Below are positions 55,731-64,000 of a stretch of 64,000 nt of DNA, one piece after another. The translations under genes and the position numbers were made by a program. Below the pieces are notes generated by a model. The model did no database searches, was not told where the DNA came from, and saw nothing but the letters and a program-made list of their open reading frames with translations. The stretch's first letter is position 1. Every line of letters starts with the position of its first letter. Source of the stretch: Pohlia nutans (lineage: Eukaryota; Streptophyta; Bryopsida; Bryales; Mniaceae); assembly GCA_022496805.1 (NCBI GenBank), contig CM040094.1:1860001-1924000 (forward strand), read 5' to 3'.

Positions 55731-57165
55731 TGAGGCTAAATTTAGAAAATATGCTTAAATTGAACAACAAAGAAAAATCCACAATCAAATAAAAGAATCA
55801 AAGGAAGGGGAGAGCTGTGATTGAGCAACATTTGTGGAGAGAGTCAAAAAAAAAAAAATTACAAGACAACAAAAACGTTGGCCAATGCATAAGGCATGTT
55901 GGCCGTTTTTTCCCCAATTACTATAGACTTTTAGAGGTGCTCCTTAGAACGTGTTCAATTTATATATATTAGAGTTGTATAATGCAATTTTTTGGTCTAG
56001 CATTTTTGTACAAAGACTAGTAGTTCTTATTGCACATAATAATTCCAATGAATCAGAAAGAAAAACAAATTGAAACAATTTCAATACCATCTACAAGTTC
56101 ATAACCGCCAAAAATTACACCAACTTTCATAAAATTGACAATTTTTTGATAATACTGAAAAGGACAAACACAAGTTGCTTGATTGGTTGAATCAATCATG
56201 TGTGTCATGAACTCTATACTTTGTACCAAAACTTTAGACCAATAAAACTACATCATACAACTCTAATATATAAATTGAATGCGTTCTCCTATTCAACAAA
56301 TATTTCAAATGCAAGGGTAGTAAGATGTAACAATGGTTCATGTTACAATCTATGCACTTCTATGCTCTCAATTCCAATGCCAATGCAATTCCATGCTCTC
56401 AATTCCAATAAAATATTCAAATATTGTGAGAACCAACATCTCAAATTGAACCAACATGTTTGTCAAATTGTGAATATTTTAAATTCTATAAATGTCAACT
56501 TCCTTCAACTTTTGTGTACAACAATCTAAAGTGACGTATACCAACATGCCAAGGTACAAAAGAATTTGAAGCTCTGAAGATAAAATTGACAAAATTTAAA
56601 GTAATTCCAAATTATAGCGCACAAAACTGGATTTTAGACATGACCAACTTTGAAATTCATTTTTAAAAATCACAATTAAAGTTTTTTTCAAATGTCCATA
56701 GTAATGTGTTGTATGTCACATACTACAGCTTTCTCATATCCACTTTTGGACTTTGCCCATTGATGCTCATGGTATGGTTGTTTGAATAGAAAAGTTTCAA
56801 ACCAATACTTAGTTTTGTTTGTCATTGTGGATTTATCAATATTTGAAAAAAATAGTTGACATCCTTTTGCGTATTCCTCTTTGTGGGTGCTTTAGCATCA
56901 TACGTTTATTTGTTTGACGATGGAATTTCCATGTATATAATAAAAATGAAAATAAAACCACTACATCAAACAAGGATCATCTGACGCACGGACAAGCATC
57001 GGTTGCCTTCTTTTGCCTTTGCGGAAGAGAGAGGCGTGACTGGAAATTAGATAAACCTCAACTTAACCGCCTCATGTAGGTTTTGTTGTTGAGTTGGTCT
57101 TTGTTGATAGTTAATGTATTTTCCTAGGCGGTCTTCCCCCTCAATACTTGATGACTTGTTAATCC
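55731..57165. other. Intergenic, nothing recognised
   Basis: AT-rich 1.4 kb. Short direct repeat CATGCTCTCAATTCCAAT near 56360-56410. No gene or TIR pair. Confidence 0.4.
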
Positions 57166-57169
57166 TTAC

Positions 57170-57703
57170 CCCCTAAACGCTCAAACGACCATTTTTTGGT
57201 CACTGCCTAACTCTCACGAGCTGCCCGGAATAAGAAAATTGAAAAAATAAAAAATAAAAAAAATATTAGATCAAGTCTACTTTTCAACGCAATTTGAATC
57301 ATGGCAATCCGAGTTGAAGTCCACCCGGAAGATTTTTCCAAAGTCGATCACCTCAACATTGTCTTAGTGTTATAAAATTTACTATTTGGAGAAAGTAATG
57401 ATGTTCCCTCCATCAAATCTTTTGCTTTTTTGAAGTTTACAATACATAAACCAACTCTAACCAATCATACTCAATTTTAAACTTTGAGATTGAAAATTAT
57501 AATTTATATAAATTTTCAAAGGTTAATGCTTTTAAATTCATTAAAAATCTATCTAAAGTTACTTTTGGAAGTCTAACTATACAGATAATTTTTAGAGATG
57601 ATGCTTTACATTTTGTCTATTGAACCAAACTTCATCAAACATATGGAAGGCACATATTATAACAAATCTACGTTTTGTCCAATACCCCTCGGGCTTTTAG
57701 GGG
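57170..57703 (+). mobile_element. TTAA-type element, family K, copy 3 (534 bp)
   Basis: Left flank TTAC 57166-57169, right TTAA 57704-57707. Ends CCCCTAAACGCTC and the complement of CCCCTAAAAGCCC. Interior matches 40131-40661 and inverted 40898-41438. Confidence 0.78.
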
Positions 57704-57707
57704 TTAA

Positions 57708-59081
57708 AGAACATACCAAGCCCCATGGGCTTAGTTTCTTAGTTTTCAAATCCCTTGGCCTATGAATTGCAAACAATGGAGAAATGTTTTTATAAAAAAT
57801 ATCTAGACACCATCTATGACAAAAATAGTATAGACCTAAATTTTTGAAACATAAATTACTTTAGCATTTTGAGGTTAAACTCAAAAATACTATAGTACAT
57901 TATCGGCTTTGACTCTAATTTTTTTTAAAAATAAAAGCCAAAAATTTAAGAATTGTTTTTATCTAAAAATATAATTAAACATGCGGCATCCTAGGGCCAA
58001 ATCCAATGATGTACTACGATACTCTTTTAGTTCTAAATTAGGAAATATCCTTAAATGGTTAACAAATCGGTCTACCATTTTCTAATAATTTTAATTATAT
58101 ATTTATTGAAAATTTATAATTACAAAATTTTCATTATGATTTTTATAAAAATAAATTAAATATACATATACCTCGATATATACATACTTATACACATATA
58201 TACACATATAATTATTTTTTAAATTATGAAAAAAAAAGAGGAAAAGAGTGGTATTTCTAATGGGGATGGAATTGAGGGAGTTCTTAAATATCTCTTAACT
58301 AAATGAGGAATGTATTTCCTCATAGAAGGTGGCATTATTGGGTAATATGGAATTACATGGTGGGCATTCATTTAAGCATTTATTTAGCACGAGCAACAAT
58401 TTTAACTTACTTCAATAAATATATATAAAAGTTTAGTCTGTCCATTTTCCATTTTCATCCAATTATAACTTCAAGACTCTTAAAATGGCGTCCCAAAGCT
58501 TTATCCTTGAGTCTATCATGACATGGCATGTGAGCAAATAAAGCATAAAAAATTTATATAATGGGGGTGTCAGAGGTTATTTTCCATCCAACCGCTTTTG
58601 AGGCTCTGTTCATCTCCCTGTTTGGACAGGATGAACGGATAGTGGATGAAGTTCATCCAGAGCGCATAGGATTCTCTGCAAGGCGTTCATGGCCATACCA
58701 TTATTAATGATGGGTGCATGCAGGCTGGCATCATGTGCTGGAATGGACTGTACTGCAATTCCTTCCCTGCCCGTTTTTAGTCTTCCCAGGTGTCTGCCCA
58801 GTGCCCACTGAAGATTTTTAATTTTTTTAACCCAAATAATGGGCACCCTTTACTGCAAGGGAAGATATACCCACTGTAGCCTTTTGACTCCTGTTCCCAC
58901 CCAATAGCTGAATTAGGGTTTCTATTTTCATTTTTACACCAATTCTGTTATTAACCCTTGAACATCACGAAGGTGTCTCGCATTTTTCCTCATTTAAAAA
59001 TACATAGATTTACCTCGTTACCTTTTATCTTTTTGAGAAGTGACGGTGTCATTAAAAACAAAGAAAAGGAATGCAAGTATT
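57708..59081. other. Intergenic with a GC-richer unique patch
   Basis: Mostly AT-rich. About 58560-58880 is GC-richer than its surroundings, but neither strand shows a motif I know. At 58952-58970 TTAACCCTTGAACATC looks like a TTAA-element left end without a partner. Confidence 0.45.
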
Positions 59082-59084
59082 TTA

Positions 59085-59447
59085 GGGCCGCTTCACACTA
59101 TGGCCGTCAAGTCGAGAGGCCGTGGGAATTGAGAGTCCAAACTTTGTTGAGAGTCCAAAGAAATCTACTGAAAATAGGTATAAAATATAGTTTTCATTTT
59201 TTATGAAAACAAATCGACGGCCTCTCGACCATGGTGACGGGTCTTGCAAAATGTAGGACCCAAACGAGAGGTCGAGAGGCCGTCACCTTGGTCAAAAAGT
59301 GTTGCCATGTAAGCATTTTGAAGGTCCACGGCCTTTGGACTTTGGCCTCTAGTGTGAAGGGTCGAGAGGCTGAAACCATGATTTCTTGCAATTTGATTGG
59401 TGGAAACCGACGGACTCTCGACCTTCGGCCATAGTGTGAAACCCCCC
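59085..59447. mobile_element. PIF/Harbinger (Tourist)-like MITE, 363 bp, TTA duplication
   Basis: Ends GGGCCGCTTCACACTATGGCC and a complementary end differing mostly in the first bases (GGGGGGTTTCACACTATGGC); TTA at 59082-59084 and 59448-59450. Repeated GAGAGGCCGT motifs inside. Similar in style to the ends of 11084-12461. Confidence 0.8.
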
Positions 59448-59543
59448 TTAGTGTCTTGGGACCGCTTTACATATGAAGTTGAGTTCATTGTTTTTGGGAA
59501 ACAATTCAACTAAGTTTCAATCCATATTAGTCTTAACTTTTAA

Positions 59544-60083
59544 CCCTTAGACGCACTTGCGTCCAGAATCTGGACGATGGATGATTCTAGACGCGTTCCT
59601 TCACCACACAGGGGATGTTTTTCATCCATTCAATTTTTTTTAAAATTATTGTGCTAGTCGATTACCATTTGTACGGTACGGATCTTCAAGATAAGATATT
59701 GAGAGTTTTTGAAAAATAGCAAAAGTGGCTTATGTCAAGTTTCATTCTTAGTTCAAAAAGTGAGACCTTAAACATGATTTTCCATAATAAGAAGAATCAA
59801 ATAGTGAAAACCATACCATCTTGTAGTACATGTTGTTCCAATTTCATTACAATATTTTTAAAAAATTTAATGTTAATTTTGGATTTTTAATTGAATTTCA
59901 AGAGAAAACCTTGCAAAATTAATTAAAAAATATTAATAAAAAATATGGTGAATCCAACCGTACAGATGTGATCTTCACATTCACATTTACAACTTTTCTT
60001 TCTACATCAACTCCATTTTCGGTTTTCATCAAACATTTTATAACGAATCTTTGAAAACAGTGTTGAATTGGGACCTTAAAGGG
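59544..60083. mobile_element. TTAA-flanked element, family T (540 bp)
   Basis: TTAA 59540-59543 and 60084-60087. Ends CCCTTAGACGCAC and the complement of CCCTTTAAGGTCCC, so the inverted repeat is only about 5 bp perfect. A short hairpin GTCCAGAATCTGGAC follows the left end. Confidence 0.6.
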
Positions 60084-60429
60084 TTAATTGGTATTTCAAG
60101 TCCTCTGTGAACAACCCGAGCATCTCTAAAAGAATATGGATTGTGTATGTAGCCTGGATATAGGTGCATGACCAATTACAACAAAGAAACAAGCACACGA
60201 GGAATCGATTGAGAACTTGGGTGAGAATCAAATGATCCTCTGATACATTTGATCTTGACATTGCGAAAGAGCATGCAAGAATTTGTTGTTGTAACTAAGC
60301 ACATTAGATGCCTCACCTTGTTGTGCATTCAATGATTCGTGTCTGATTAGGAGTTGTACAATGCTCTTGCTAGAGGTAAGATTCCTTGGAAATCAAGCCC
60401 GTGGGGCTCTAAATGACGTTAAAGGTTAA

Positions 60430-61267
60430 CCCCTAAACACCTAGAGGTTTTGGGCTATATCTAAATGTAGTATAAAATGGGGTTTTTTAAAGCTTTTTTT
60501 AGCTTCAACTCTATAGAGATATGTAAGACATCATTATTAGAAGACATATGTACGTCTGAATTTGAAATAAAATGCCTAAATATATTTCAAATGAATTTAC
60601 AAGATTTTTTTTGGAAAATTCATTACACTTGCAATTTCGATACTCTCATCTTGTAATTCTTTATGATTGGTTGAAATCATTATGCTTCAATGGTGGTGAA
60701 GTTGTTCAGATAAGTTTTATTATGGTTTGATAGAGGTGTCTTGAGATCTCTTTGTAACAAATCAAAAGATAATTCTATAGGTTGAAATATTACACATTAT
60801 GGAAAAGATGATTCAAAGTTGTACATTATGCACTTTTGATCAATCATTTCAAAATTCATAACATGATGATTATTTTTGTATTATTCATATAAATAAAACG
60901 ATGATTTCTTTTACAATCAAATTTAAACATATTTTGACACTATTACTCAATACAACCATATAAATGTCATAAAAAAGTCATCATCTATAACTTTCATTTG
61001 TATATCAACCTCAAGGAATGAATTTAGTACGCATTCAATGACTCAACACTTTGGAATTCCATTTGTCAAAATGGAAGCTCAAATTGAATGCAGGGACCTA
61101 GTAAACTCAATTTTGATTTTTTTTCCTAATTTGACTTCACATACGTAAATGTAACTAGCCCTAAAATCTAATTCAATATTTTGACTCTACAAAACATTAC
61201 CATAGATAAGTAAATGACAAGTGATTATGTACATCATTCACAAAATGAACGCTTAGGCGGTTAGAGG
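60430..61267. mobile_element. TTAA-flanked element, family V (838 bp)
   Basis: TTAA 60426-60429 and 61268-61271. Ends CCCCTAAACACCTA and the complement of CCTCTAACCGCCTA. Directly before it, ending at 60425, is a family R-like end (complement CCTTTAACGTCATTTAG) that uses the same TTAA. Confidence 0.75.
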
Positions 61268-61452
61268 TTAAACATGACATCAGGTACTCAATGTAATAAG
61301 ATTATAATAGAGCCCATTACTCCTATATCTAATGGCAATGGGCCCAAAGAGACAAAGGAAGATGAAAGAAAGAAGAGACTAAAACATCCCTTCAAATTTG
61401 CAAACAATCCAAGGATGTTGATTGCTGGAAAAAAAATTAAAAATTAAAAAAA

Positions 61453-63240
<1,788 letters not shown>

Positions 63241-63480
63241 CAATTTGTCCATCATTCGAACTACGTAAATTTGTCTGCAACAGCATATTTTAGCTCCAAT
63301 TTGTCCATCATTCGAACTACGTAAATTTGTCTGCAACAGCATATTTTAGCTCCAATTTGTCCATCATTCGAACTACGTAAATTTGTCTGCAACAGCATAT
63401 TTTAGCTCCAATTTGTCCATCATTCGAACTACGTAAATTTGTCTGCAACAGCATATTTTAGCTCCAATTTGTCCATCCTT
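63241..63480. repeat. Perfect 56-bp minisatellite, 4 full units plus partial
   Basis: Units start at 63241, 63297, 63353 and 63409 with CAATTTGTCCATCATTCG and are identical by eye; a partial fifth unit begins at 63465 and diverges after CCATC. No coding value: 56 is not a multiple of 3. Confidence 0.95.
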
Positions 63481-64000
63481 TACACTACATAAGACAATTC
63501 ACATGTGAAAATTTGACATTCTGAGTTGAAATCAACCAATCAGGCCAAAAGCAAAAAGGAGCTTGTTCTTTTCCCTCCAACAATAGAGGAGGTTTCAACT
63601 TCTGTCCAAAATTTTAAAAAATTCCACCAAAGAAAGAAACCCTGCAGTTATGTGCATGTGGTCAAGTGCACTCAAGCACATATCATACACATTAGATTTG
63701 TTTCAAAATTTTCTTTTTTACTTGGAAAAAAAACAAAGACCACTCTGTGTTTGACAAAGGAAATGGGGATCTGATTACACCATACTCATGAGGATTGTCC
63801 CTCACAAAGATCACAAGGATTAAAAAAATCTCATGATTTGCTTGCAAAAATCATAAGCCCTGGTTTGATGTCCAGGGTCCAATGTTCGGGACGATGGTAA
63901 TTTTTTTCCCTTGTCAACATTCAACCTGTTTTTCATACTCTTTAACTAATGTAAATGAAAATATTAAAAAAAATAAAATTAGACGGGATACCCATAAAGA
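63481..64000. other. Right edge, nothing recognised
   Basis: AT-rich sequence without a motif that I can assign. Confidence 0.4.

Noticed and set aside
63241..63480. CRISPR-like array
   Set aside because: Units are contiguous 56-bp repeats with no unique spacers, and the DNA is eukaryotic.

Overview
The window is nuclear DNA of a land plant. The evidence is spliced genes with GT-AG introns and plant-type proteins, a chromodomain Ty3/gypsy retrotransposon, a Stowaway-type MITE, a tRNA-related SINE and very AT-rich intergenic DNA full of small DNA transposons. The F-box gene and the organisation of the retrotransposon would suit a bryophyte or another seed-free plant, but the sequence alone does not prove that.

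Host genes are few. At 138-4175 (+) lies the 3' part, 11 exons, of a TRF4/5 (PAPD5/7)-type non-canonical poly(A) polymerase whose 5' end is outside the window. At 30528-31328 (-) is a two-exon gene for a 233-residue plant protein of unknown function. At about 48630-51195 (+) is an F-box protein gene with a repeat-bearing promoter and an in-frame TAG. Everything else is mobile or repetitive DNA.

The retrotransposon (14238-20810) is the best-resolved system. It has 568-bp LTRs that differ at 4 sites, a TCAAT target duplication, gag, pol with a chromodomain, and an extra intact third ORF. Its leader holds a candidate self-primed PBS: 12 nt next to the 5' LTR are complementary to 12 nt at the predicted 5' end of its own transcript, as in the Tf1/sushi mechanism. 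The leader also holds four successive stem-loops that present nearly the same 12-nt loop. A canonical A AAA AAC slippery site joins gag to pol. The third ORF has its own TATA box. Gag and pol carry several stops and two frameshifts although the LTRs are very young, so this copy was probably mobilised in trans.

The second large theme is a set of about 20 elements flanked by TTAA, with ends close to CCCCTAAANGNCC and with several unrelated interiors (families A, H, I, J, K, P, Q, R, T, V here). TTAA sites plus CCC-starting ends resemble piggyBac-type non-autonomous elements. No transposase is present. Some sit end to end and share one TTAA. Other MITEs have TA duplications (two roughly 312-320 bp families and a Stowaway) or TTA duplications (PIF/Harbinger-like). 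Two places record insertion order directly: a TA/TTA/TTAA triple nest at 10763-12495, and a MITE inside one arm of a long palindrome whose other arm keeps the empty site (41538-43196).

Remaining pieces are decayed LINE and copia fragments, two SINE copies, microsatellites, and a perfect 56-bp minisatellite near the right end.
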